Source: Nitrosomonas sp. Nm84
GTDB lineage: Bacteria; Pseudomonadota; Gammaproteobacteria; Burkholderiales; Nitrosomonadaceae
Assembly (NCBI RefSeq): GCF_003201565.1
Contig: NZ_QJJP01000012.1
Location: 29,958 to 93,957 of the forward strand
Reading direction: 5' to 3'
DNA length: 64,000 nucleotides
Numbering within the stretch: position 1 is the stretch's first letter; the number at the start of each line of letters is the position of its first letter. This document shows positions 19,463 to 27,120 of this stretch, in pieces. Position numbers and translations under genes: made by a program. Under the pieces are notes generated by a model. That model did no database searches and was not told the DNA's origin. It worked only from the letters and a program-made list of their open reading frames with translations.

Positions 19463-20413
19463 ATGTCTTATGACAGTTTGATGGTTTTTACCGGTACTGC
19501 CAATCCAAAATTGGCCCAGGATGCTGTAAAGCATCTGAATATCCATCTGGGACGTGCGACTGTCGGTCGTTTCAGTGATGGCGAGATCATGGTGGAAATC
19601 CTTGAGAATGTGCGAGGAAAAGACGTTTTTGTATTGCAATCCACCTGCGCACCGACCAATGACAGTCTGATGGAGATATTGGTTATGGTGGATGCGCTGA
19701 AGCGTGCCTCAGCCGGTCGCATCACTGCTGCAATTCCTTATTTTGGATATGCACGCCAGGACAGAAGGCCACGCTCTGTTCGTGTGCCAATTACCGCCAA
19801 AGTAGTTGCCAATATGCTGACGACCGTTGGCATTGATCGATTGTTGACCATGGACTTGCACTCAGACCAAATTCAGGGTTTTTTTGATATTCCTGTTGAT
19901 AATATTTATGGTATGCCCATCCTGCTGGGAGATATCTGGAAGCATAATTATCAGAATCTGATGGTTGTATCGCCTGATGTTGGTGGTGTGGTACGCGCCC
20001 GGCATTTGGCCAAACGCTTGGAATGCGATCTGGCAATTATCGACAAACGGCGCCCCAAACCCAATGAGGCAAAAGTCATGAACATCATTGGTGAAGTTAA
20101 GGATCGCACATGTGTCATCATCGATGACTTGGTAGATACTGCCAACACTTTGTGTGAAGCAGCTAACGCATTAAAGCAACACGGTGCAAAATCAGTGCTA
20201 GCTTACTCCACGCACGCGGTATTATCAGGCAATGCAGTGGATCGCATTCAAAACTCGGCACTGGATAAGTTGGTAGTCACCGATACGATACCTTTGCGCG
20301 AAGATGCGCTGGCTTGTGATCGCATTTGTCAGTTGAGCATCGCAAATCTGCTGGCGGAAACCATGTTGCGCATTAGCAATGAAAGTTCATTAAGTTCACT
20401 ATTCATGGAATAA
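19463..20413 (+). CDS. prs: Ribose-phosphate pyrophosphokinase
   Basis: A 316-residue enzyme that makes PRPP from ribose 5-phosphate and ATP for nucleotide, His and Trp synthesis. It has the [20 protein letters not shown] block, the ATP region [12 protein letters not shown], and the PRPP-binding loop [14 protein letters not shown] (about 218-231). Full length. The ribosome site is weak (AAAG). rplY follows after 63 bp on the same strand. Confidence 0.97.
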   Translation: MSYDSLMVFTGTANPKLAQDAVKHLNIHLGRATVGRFSDGEIMVEILENVRGKDVFVLQSTCAPTNDSLMEILVMVDALKRASAGRITAAIPYFGYARQDRRPRSVRVPITAKVVANMLTTVGIDRLLTMDLHSDQIQGFFDIPVDNIYGMPILLGDIWKHNYQNLMVVSPDVGGVVRARHLAKRLECDLAIIDKRRPKPNEAKVMNIIGEVKDRTCVIIDDLVDTANTLCEAANALKQHGAKSVLAYSTHAVLSGNAVDRIQNSALDKLVVTDTIPLREDALACDRICQLSIANLLAETMLRISNESSLSSLFME

Positions 20414-20476
20414 ACTGAACCATTTTTTTAACCGATTTGTTTGGTCGCGAACAAATCACAATTATGGAGTATAGCA

Positions 20477-21103
20477 ATGAAAATTGAAATTAGTGCCGAT
20501 AAGCGCACACTGCAGGGAAAGGGTGCGAGCCGCCGCCTGCGTGGTTCTGGTAAAGTACCAGCAATCATTTATGGCGGTGATCAAGAAGCGCAATCGATTG
20601 AAATGGACCATAACGATTTATTTCACAAGCTCAAACTGGAAGCTTTCCACGCATCCATTCTGTCACTCAGTGTTGCAGGAAAAACAGAGCAAGTGTTGCT
20701 ACGCGATATACAAATGCATCCTTTCAAGCATCAAGTGTTACATGTGGATTTTCAGAGAGTTGATAAGAATAAAAAAATACACATGAAAGTTCCGTTGCAC
20801 TTTATCAATGCGGAAATTTCTCCCGGTGTAAAAACATCCGGGGGTATTGTCACGCATATCTTGACTGAAGTAGATATCAGTTGTTTGCCGACAGACTTGC
20901 CTGAATACATTTCAGTCGATTTAGCCGAACTCACGGCCGGACATACACTGCACTTAAGTGATCTGATATTGCCCGAAGGGGTCGAAATTGTTGCACTGGC
21001 AAAAGGCGATAATTCAGCGATTGCAACGATTGTCATTCCACGCTCCGCGCTCTCTGATGAAGCCTCCGCTGAAGAAGCCAGCGCAGAGAAAAAGCCTGAT
21101 TGA
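20477..21103 (+). CDS. rplY: Ribosomal protein bL25, long Ctc form
   Basis: A 208-residue 5S rRNA-binding protein. The family start [34 protein letters not shown] begins at 20477 with a GGAG site; the open frame to 20441 is not used. Residues 1-95 are the L25 domain, and 100-190 are the TL5/Ctc beta domain found in the long form. An Ala/Glu-rich tail follows. It sits between prs and pth as in many beta- and gammaproteobacteria. Confidence 0.95.
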   Translation: MKIEISADKRTLQGKGASRRLRGSGKVPAIIYGGDQEAQSIEMDHNDLFHKLKLEAFHASILSLSVAGKTEQVLLRDIQMHPFKHQVLHVDFQRVDKNKKIHMKVPLHFINAEISPGVKTSGGIVTHILTEVDISCLPTDLPEYISVDLAELTAGHTLHLSDLILPEGVEIVALAKGDNSAIATIVIPRSALSDEASAEEASAEKKPD

Positions 21104-21139
21104 TAAAAAAGAACTAATCAATCGCACTCAAAATTCGAT

Positions 21140-21180
21140 AAATCTGCTGGGATTGAACAAATACCGGCAGATTTGTCTTT
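21140..21180 (+). terminator. Terminator between rplY and pth
   Basis: An 11-bp stem (AAATCTGCTGG / CCGGCAGATTT, one G-T pair) with a 13-nt loop ends in GTCTTTT. It lies 36 bp after the rplY stop and 35 bp before the pth start. Confidence 0.65.
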
Positions 21181-21214
21181 TGAGCTTATCTCATCAACTG
21201 TCTTATCGCATTTC

Positions 21215-21784
21215 ATGAAGCTTATCGTTGGATTAGGCAATCCAGGCAAAGAATATGTTGGCACACGTCACAATGCCGGCTTTGAGTGGATCGATCGATT
21301 TGCTGAAATGCTACATGTCACACTTAAACCGGAAATACGGTTTCATGGATTATGTGCACATGTCGATCAAAAAGATACTGATCTATGGTTACTGCAACCG
21401 CAAACTTATATGAACGTCAGTGGACGTGCGGTAGTTGCGCTATGTCAATTCTATAAAATCCAGGTTGAAGAAATGATCGTCATCCATGACGAGCTCGATT
21501 TACCGCCAGGTATCGTCAAGTTAAAGAAAGGCGGAGGTTTGGGCGGCCACAATGGACTCAAAGACATTGCGGCAAAATTGGGTACGCAGGATTTCTGGCG
21601 ATTGAGAATAGGTATAGGTCATCCGGGTGATCGTAGCGCAGTGGTCGGTTATGTATTACATCCACCCAGAAAAGAAGAAGCGCAATTAATTGCAGAAGCG
21701 ATTGAGAGAAGCCTGGAAGTGTGGCCACTCCTTGCTCAAGGCGCTTGTGAAGCAGCCATGTTAAAATTGCACACCAAAACATAA
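21215..21784 (+). CDS. pth: Peptidyl-tRNA hydrolase
   Basis: A 189-residue enzyme that frees tRNA from stalled peptidyl-tRNA. The family start MKLIVGLGNPGKEYVGTRHNAGF begins at 21215, with His20 (E. coli numbering, in RHNAGF) as the catalytic base. The PQTYMNVSG, IVIHDELDLPPG and GGGLGGHNGLKD blocks are intact. There is no clear ribosome site before this ATG. ychF follows, the usual partner. Confidence 0.96.
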   Translation: MKLIVGLGNPGKEYVGTRHNAGFEWIDRFAEMLHVTLKPEIRFHGLCAHVDQKDTDLWLLQPQTYMNVSGRAVVALCQFYKIQVEEMIVIHDELDLPPGIVKLKKGGGLGGHNGLKDIAAKLGTQDFWRLRIGIGHPGDRSAVVGYVLHPPRKEEAQLIAEAIERSLEVWPLLAQGACEAAMLKLHTKT

Positions 21785-21862
21785 GCGCATATAGAAGCTG
21801 TATGCTATTAGTTTGCAAAACTTCATGCCATTGTTCAAACAAATTTTAATGAGAATCAGGTC

Positions 21863-22954
21863 ATGAGTCTGAAATGCGGAATCGTAGGTCTGCCCAATGT
21901 AGGCAAATCCACATTGTTTAATGCACTCACCAAAGCAGGGATCGCTGCAGAAAATTATCCTTTTTGTACGATAGATCCCAATATTGGCATTGTTGAAGTG
22001 CCGGATCCTCGCTTGCAAAAACTCAGTGAAATCGTCAAACCGCAAAAAGTGCAACCGGCTATCGTCGAATTTGTTGATATTGCTGGGCTAGTGGCTGGCG
22101 CATCCAAAGGGGAAGGCCTTGGTAACAAATTCCTTGCCAATATTCGTGAAACGGATGGTATCGTCAATATGGTGCGCTGCTTCGCTGATGACAATGTCGT
22201 TCATGTCGCCGGCAAAGTCGACCCGATATCGGATATTGAAGTCATCCAAACCGAACTCTCTCTAGCCGATCTCTCCACCATAGAAAAAGCACTGCAACGC
22301 GAATCCAAAGTGGCCAAGTCGGGCAATAAGGAAGCCATCAAATTGTGCGCCTTACTGGAAATGGTGCAAGCGCATCTCGACCGCGGCAAACCAGCCAGAA
22401 CACTCGGATTGGATAAGGAACAACAACAATTACTGCAACCACTTTGTTTGCTAACCGCAAAACCGGCTATTTACGTAGCCAATGTGAGCGATAACGGTTT
22501 TGAAAATAATCCATTATTAACACGCGTAAAGGAATATGCAGCGAGCGAAAATGCACCGGTAGTCGCCATATGCGCAGCACTTGAGGCAGAAATTGCAGAG
22601 TTGCCTGATGAAGATAAGCAAATCTTTTTAGCGGATCTTAACCTAGAAGAGCCCGGACTCAACCGATTGGTGCGTGCGGGCTATGAATTGCTTGGGTTGC
22701 AAACCTACTTTACCGCCGGCGTCAAAGAAGTCAGAGCATGGACCATCCATAAAGGTGATACTGCACCGCAAGCCGCTGCTGTTATTCATACTGATTTTGA
22801 GAAAGGCTTTATTCGCGCTGAAGTGATCAGTTATGAGGATTTTATCGCTTGTAATGGCGAGCAAGGCGCCAAGGAAGCCGGCAAGATGCGCCTGGAAGGA
22901 AAAGAATATATCGTCAAGGACGGCGATGTGATGCACTTCCGGTTTAATGTCTGA
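21863..22954 (+). CDS. ychF: Redox-regulated ATPase YchF (OLA1 type)
   Basis: A 363-residue Obg-family protein that prefers ATP to GTP. The P-loop is GLPNVGKST (8-16), G3 is DIAGLV, and the G4 position reads NVSD instead of NKxD, which is the ATP-preferring signature. A coiled-coil arm occupies the middle, and the C-terminal TGS-like domain begins near [17 protein letters not shown]. It binds ribosomes and affects stress responses. Confidence 0.96.
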   Translation: MSLKCGIVGLPNVGKSTLFNALTKAGIAAENYPFCTIDPNIGIVEVPDPRLQKLSEIVKPQKVQPAIVEFVDIAGLVAGASKGEGLGNKFLANIRETDGIVNMVRCFADDNVVHVAGKVDPISDIEVIQTELSLADLSTIEKALQRESKVAKSGNKEAIKLCALLEMVQAHLDRGKPARTLGLDKEQQQLLQPLCLLTAKPAIYVANVSDNGFENNPLLTRVKEYAASENAPVVAICAALEAEIAELPDEDKQIFLADLNLEEPGLNRLVRAGYELLGLQTYFTAGVKEVRAWTIHKGDTAPQAAAVIHTDFEKGFIRAEVISYEDFIACNGEQGAKEAGKMRLEGKEYIVKDGDVMHFRFNV

Positions 22955-22957
22955 TCC

Positions 22958-22990
22958 ATATGTCACAAAAAATTGAAATTTGCGACATAT
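22958..22990. repeat. Inverted repeat after ychF
   Basis: Arms ATATGTC-a-CAAA and TTTG-c-GACATAT pair 11 of 12 positions around a short A-rich loop, just after the ychF stop. It is not followed by a T-run, so it is a weak terminator candidate at the end of convergent genes. A second short dyad TGTCGT-agcga-ACGACA lies 10 bp on. Confidence 0.45.
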
Positions 22991-23057
22991 TCGATTGACC
23001 TGTCGTAGCGAACGACATAAGGACTTGCAACTTGCCGGATTTAGAATCTGGCTGAAA

Positions 23058-24026
23058 CTAACGCGGGAAGATAACACCGCCACCGCTTATGTTTCTAGAT
23101 TTGTTTACAATAAAAAGAACTATCCATAAGGTGAGAATGAAGGGAGAGGCCAGAACCGGAAGACCTAATGGCGATAGCAAGCTCGTCAATCCCGCTTGAC
23201 AAAGCACGGTTAAAATACTGGCCAGAATAGCTAGTAGAGTAGTTCTGCTGTTGTGTGCAAAAAAAACCCAACCCACTGCAATCATGGTCAAAATCGGATT
23301 AAATCCATATAGCCCTGTTTCAATGACACTTTGGTTGACGCCAATCAGCATTGGCATGATAACCCCAATGAAAGCGCCGCCAATAACCATAAGTGCGCCG
23401 CGTAAAGTAGTAATGGTGATCGCAGCCAAAAGTAAGCCACCAGAAAATAGGTTGTCAGTAAAAACAATCTGACCGATACCTCTTATCAGCGCAGTAAACC
23501 ATGTTTCCAGCGAGAGAGCGCCAATGTCTATTGCAACTGGCTGCGTGCTCGCTATTGGTAATATCGAACCAAGAGCATGGTTATCAAATGCATAGATCAA
23601 CATCAGGAATATCCAGCTAATGAGAACGAATGGCGAGGTTGCTGCGGGAATATTAAGCGCCTGCAATGTTCTTGTCAGAGCAACCCATAGGATGCTCGAT
23701 AGCATGGATGCAAATACGACATAGAACCAAAACAGAGGCGTATGCTCGAGAAATATTGATAAGCAGGCTCCCGCCAACACACCATTGAAGCCACACAATC
23801 CCACTTCAATATCTTTTTTTTCAAACTTGAAAGTATAAGCGGCCACGGTACTGCTGATTAAGCCGATAGTTGCCGCCAACCCGGTGATTATTCCGCCAGT
23901 ATAGAATGCCGCCAGTACGATCAGTCCAGTAGCGGCATTATCACAAAAAACCACCTGTCCAGCGCCTCTTAGCAACACTCGCAGAAACCCCGGTAATATC
24001 TTGTCAAAATTTAGTAGCCAGCTCAA
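23058..24026 (-). CDS. Urea transporter (UT family)
   Basis: A 322-residue membrane channel for urea. It contains two homologous halves, each with the family's LPxxTxPF-like selectivity signature (NIPAATSPFVL and GLPVLASPFILTLW) and the GxGQVVFxDN / GIGQIVFTDNLFSGGLLL repeats. The frame is open to 24125 inside the TetR gene, but an AAGGA site 7 nt before TTG 24026 gives a start (MSWLLNFDKILPGF) matching the family N-terminus. Urea is a source of ammonia for many ammonia oxidisers, yet no urease gene is in the window. It lies 37 bp after the TetR gene, probably on the same mRNA. Confidence 0.88.
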   Translation of the reverse strand: MSWLLNFDKILPGFLRVLLRGAGQVVFCDNAATGLIVLAAFYTGGIITGLAATIGLISSTVAAYTFKFEKKDIEVGLCGFNGVLAGACLSIFLEHTPLFWFYVVFASMLSSILWVALTRTLQALNIPAATSPFVLISWIFLMLIYAFDNHALGSILPIASTQPVAIDIGALSLETWFTALIRGIGQIVFTDNLFSGGLLLAAITITTLRGALMVIGGAFIGVIMPMLIGVNQSVIETGLYGFNPILTMIAVGWVFFAHNSRTTLLAILASILTVLCQAGLTSLLSPLGLPVLASPFILTLWIVLFIVNKSRNISGGGVIFPR

Positions 24027-24063
24027 GATGATTTCCTTTCTTAAAGTGGATCTACATTTATCT

Positions 24064-24702
24064 TCATTTTTCGATACAAGAAACATTAGTACTGCGTAGA
24101 ATGTCTTCGGCAGCCAATCGTCCAATATGGGCGATATCGCCTTTACCCGTCACCATTGCGGTTACGATAGTACCGTCGATCAGGAGGCTCAATTTCTCCG
24201 CTACCAACTCGGGATCTTTCGCGCCACTTTCCATAACCATCGCTTGCAACCTGGCGTTAATTTTCTCTCTGTGCTGATTGGCAATCTCCTGTATCCAGCT
24301 ATTACCTTTGTCATGTTCAGCAACCGCATTGATAAATACGCAACCGTAAAAATCTTTGCTGGCAAACCAGCTTTGCATCAAATCGAACACAGCCAAGATA
24401 CGTTCGATGGGAGAACATTGCATAGCAGGAAGATCACGATCGAACCAGCAAAACCAGATGCTTGCCTCAGCTTCAAAGACAGCTTTGAGCAGGTTTTCCT
24501 TCGAACCAAAATGTAGATAAAGGGTACGACGAGCTACTCCTGATTCTTCGATAATCCTGGCGATTCCAGTGGCATGAATACCTTCTTTGCAAAACAACCG
24601 GCAAGCTGTACTCAGTAATTTTCTTTTACTGGTTTCTTTTCTTGAATTGTTTTTTGAGCGTTGTTGCATTCCGGGATATAACATGACTAAACTCGAGCGC
24701 AT
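24064..24702 (-). CDS. TetR-family transcriptional regulator
   Basis: A 212-residue repressor-type protein. The N-terminal HTH domain (about 25-75) reads RKLLSTACRLFCKEGIHATGIARIIEESGVARRTLYLHFGSKENLLKAVF, the standard TetR pattern with YLHFGSKENLL. The C-terminal ligand domain is divergent and holds two Cys, which could sense reactive compounds (inference). It sits between the monooxygenase and urea transporter genes and may control that group. Its operator was not identified. Confidence 0.93.
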   Translation of the reverse strand: MRSSLVMLYPGMQQRSKNNSRKETSKRKLLSTACRLFCKEGIHATGIARIIEESGVARRTLYLHFGSKENLLKAVFEAEASIWFCWFDRDLPAMQCSPIERILAVFDLMQSWFASKDFYGCVFINAVAEHDKGNSWIQEIANQHREKINARLQAMVMESGAKDPELVAEKLSLLIDGTIVTAMVTGKGDIAHIGRLAAEDILRSTNVSCIEK

Positions 24703-24746
24703 ATTTCTCTTTCAGAGCGAGGGAGCAATATGATTAAAAGCTTTCA

Positions 24747-25934
24747 TTATCGTCCTTCTTCCAGTTGTTTTTTGATTTTTTTGGCGATTCTTTCAGCTTC
24801 AAGGCGAATTTCCCGCAATAGTCCACTTAGCGGATTGATTTGTCCAATGAAATAAAGGCGTGGAGCATCTTTGTGTTCCTGATCTCCCGAAATAAGCGAC
24901 CGATCTTTTTCGTCAGCAATACCAGGGACTTGAACCAGTTTAGAAATACCGGTTCGGAATCCTGTTCCTGCGATGATGACATCGGGTTCCAGTGCAATCA
25001 ATGTGTGCTCATTATTCGGAGAAGCTCTCATGGCATACTGGGCTTGTACTGTTCGCCCGGTAATTTCCTGTATCGGCCCCACAATTTTAATCCGACCCGT
25101 ACGGACATCATCAACAAAAGGACGATAAAGAATCGGCACGACATTGTTTATATCGAATTGTTTGGAAAGTGGCAGGCTCGGATAGGGAAGACCGTAAGCA
25201 CTCAAATCCCCGATCACTGTTCGTTGCAGAAAGCTCAATATGCGATCCACCGCAGCGCTGGGCCAGCTCCTTGTCCATACGCCGATTCCAATCAATGGGA
25301 TACCGAAAATACTTTTAGGCAGGATATGAGGGGGCGTCCTACCTGATACGGTGACTGAGCTAGCGTACTCGGTTAACCTACTGGCAATTTCGGCAGCGGA
25401 GTTTCCCGTGCCTATTACCAGTACATGCTTGCCGGAAAAATCTTTGGCACTCTTAAATTTCGAAGAATGGATGATCTCACCTGGAAAGGATTCTGCCCCA
25501 TCCCATTTAGGAATTATCGGAATGCGGCACCCACCAATTGCCATGACAACACTGCGAGATTCAAAGTGTTTACCATCGCTACCGGTAATAATCCAGAGAT
25601 CTCGTTCACGATCATAGTTAACTTGCGCAATGTCAATGTTGGTTTGAACCGAAAACCCTCCACGAGCAGGAAAAGTCTCCAAAAGACGCACCACTTCTTC
25701 ACGCGAAGGCCAAGACCCTGCAGAAAGGGGAAATTTGCTACCTGCTAATGCAGAGAAATAACGACCGGAATTCAGGCGCACGCCATCATAATGGTTACGC
25801 CAGACATCTCCCACTGCTGGCGTACGTTCCAACACTAATGGATTTAAACCTGCCCTAGTCAACTCAAACGCAGCCGATAATCCCGCTGGACCTGCACCAA
25901 CCACGACTACGTCATGTATATCATCATTTTTCAT
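24747..25934 (-). CDS. FAD-dependent monooxygenase (CzcO/FMO type)
   Basis: A 395-residue flavoprotein with two Rossmann folds: VVGAGPAGLSAA for FAD near the start and VLVIGTGNSAAEIA for NADPH near residue 170. Between them is the FMO fingerprint F-x-G-x3-H-x3-F (FPGEIIHSSKF). Such enzymes oxidise carbonyls, amines or sulfides, and many bacterial relatives have unknown substrates. TTG at 25940 is also possible as a start; I prefer ATG 25934. It stands between the OsmC-like gene and the TetR gene on the same strand. Confidence 0.85.
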   Translation of the reverse strand: MKNDDIHDVVVVGAGPAGLSAAFELTRAGLNPLVLERTPAVGDVWRNHYDGVRLNSGRYFSALAGSKFPLSAGSWPSREEVVRLLETFPARGGFSVQTNIDIAQVNYDRERDLWIITGSDGKHFESRSVVMAIGGCRIPIIPKWDGAESFPGEIIHSSKFKSAKDFSGKHVLVIGTGNSAAEIASRLTEYASSVTVSGRTPPHILPKSIFGIPLIGIGVWTRSWPSAAVDRILSFLQRTVIGDLSAYGLPYPSLPLSKQFDINNVVPILYRPFVDDVRTGRIKIVGPIQEITGRTVQAQYAMRASPNNEHTLIALEPDVIIAGTGFRTGISKLVQVPGIADEKDRSLISGDQEHKDAPRLYFIGQINPLSGLLREIRLEAERIAKKIKKQLEEGR

Positions 25935-26047
25935 AATCAATATTGTGGGGAATCATAAACAATGCACAAAACCGTGCATCACATAGTCAGAGCAATATGC
26001 TTCAACACAAAAGATTTCCTGAAAAACCTGGCGATTGCATGATGCAC

Positions 26048-26611
26048 TCAGGATGGGTGCATCGCTTTCTCTTCGAGATGGTGGGCAATTTCGACTTTGA
26101 TGGGCACTGGCCGCATGATCGTGTCAGGAATGGGTGCGGCAGGAAATGCTTTTTCCATAAGCTCAGTCACTTTTTCTGTTGGAGCGTCGGTCTGTATATC
26201 GACCGCGATCTTAATCGCCTCATAGCCAGGTGCGCCAGCCTCCAAACCAAAAGCGGTTAGAAAATTGACACGACCTGAAACATTTATCCGTAGGAATCCC
26301 ACATTGATGCGGGCGGCGGATAATGCAGCAATATAAGTATTGACTAGACAGGAACCAACGGCAGCCAACAATAAATCTTCTGGCGTAACACCCACCTCTT
26401 CGCCGCCATATCGCTTGGGCTCATCGGAAATGATCGATTGACCATCGGTGACACACGCCGTGCTGTGATAGCCGCTATCCCAAACTACCGTTGTCTGGAA
26501 TCTCGGGTTAGCGATGTCGCCTTGGCTATCCGCTTTGATTGAATCAAGAACCTCTCGCATTCGATTGAAGTCGAGTCCGTTCACAGTAATATCATTCGTC
26601 GAATTAATCAT
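26048..26611 (-). CDS. OsmC-family protein with a single catalytic-type Cys
   Basis: A 187-residue protein, longer than OsmC (about 143). The OsmC helix VTPEDLLLAAVGSCLVNTYIAAL holds the peroxidatic-type Cys. The second, resolving Cys, normally in a C-P-V/I block near the C-terminus, is missing: that region reads AFPAAPIPDT. So either it is a 1-Cys thiol enzyme or it has a different role. A GGAG site precedes the ATG. First gene of the minus-strand accessory group with the monooxygenase, TetR and urea transporter. Confidence 0.88.
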   Translation of the reverse strand: MINSTNDITVNGLDFNRMREVLDSIKADSQGDIANPRFQTTVVWDSGYHSTACVTDGQSIISDEPKRYGGEEVGVTPEDLLLAAVGSCLVNTYIAALSAARINVGFLRINVSGRVNFLTAFGLEAGAPGYEAIKIAVDIQTDAPTEKVTELMEKAFPAAPIPDTIMRPVPIKVEIAHHLEEKAMHPS

Positions 26612-27032
26612 AGCTAAATCTCCGTGATAAGTATGGATGATGAAAGCCGATCTTCCATCTATCCCTCAAATATATCCAATTAATCACCATTCTAGTACAT
26701 TTCTTAAAGAAAGCATACCGATCGGTCTATATTAAATATAATCATTGAGACTATTCGGTTCTGTTGCGGATTCTTGAAAGTCCAATACTGGAATTCAGGT
26801 AAACTTTCTGCAAAAAAATTAAGAGATAGAGGCGCTATTGCGCCATTTCTTGGTAGAACGTCTAGCAGCGTTAAAAACTTTCCGACGACTTGGCCTTCGA
26901 AGCGATGGGCAATCCGCGCTACCCGATGGAATTGTTCATGCGCGTTATCACCGTGAACCTGGAAACGATGAAAAATCATCAATGGCTTGTCACCATTGGA
27001 AATCGCTTAGGAAATGCTAAATAACCCGCATT
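26612..27032. other. Region without an intact gene
   Basis: About 420 bp between the OsmC-like gene and a palindromic repeat. Overlapping short frames run on both strands. One plus-strand frame ending at the TAA at about 27021-27023 reads DDLAFEAMGNPRYPMELF... and looks protein-like but has no start in reach, so it may be the 3' end of a lost gene. I do not recognise it. Confidence 0.35.
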
Positions 27033-27104
27033 TGTCATTCCGAACGCAGTGAGAAATCTGTAGTAATCAATGCAAAAGATTTCTCGCTCTTACTCGGAAT
27101 AACA
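27033..27104. repeat. 72-bp imperfect palindrome (small dispersed-repeat type)
   Basis: The ends TGTCATTCCGAACGCAGTGA and AGATTTCTCGCTCTTACTCG pair as inverted arms of about 27 bp, with left ending GAGAAATCT and right beginning AGATTTCTC. Palindromes starting GTCATTCCGA are frequent as dispersed repeats in many bacterial genomes. It lies 16 bp beyond the rapA stop and may work as a terminator hairpin for rapA. Confidence 0.65.
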
Positions 27105-27120
27105 CTTGTTTTGGACTTCT

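Noticed and set aside
26704..26982. Minus-strand 92-codon ORF
   Set aside because: Low-quality sequence without a ribosome site, antisense to a more protein-like frame; no family resemblance.
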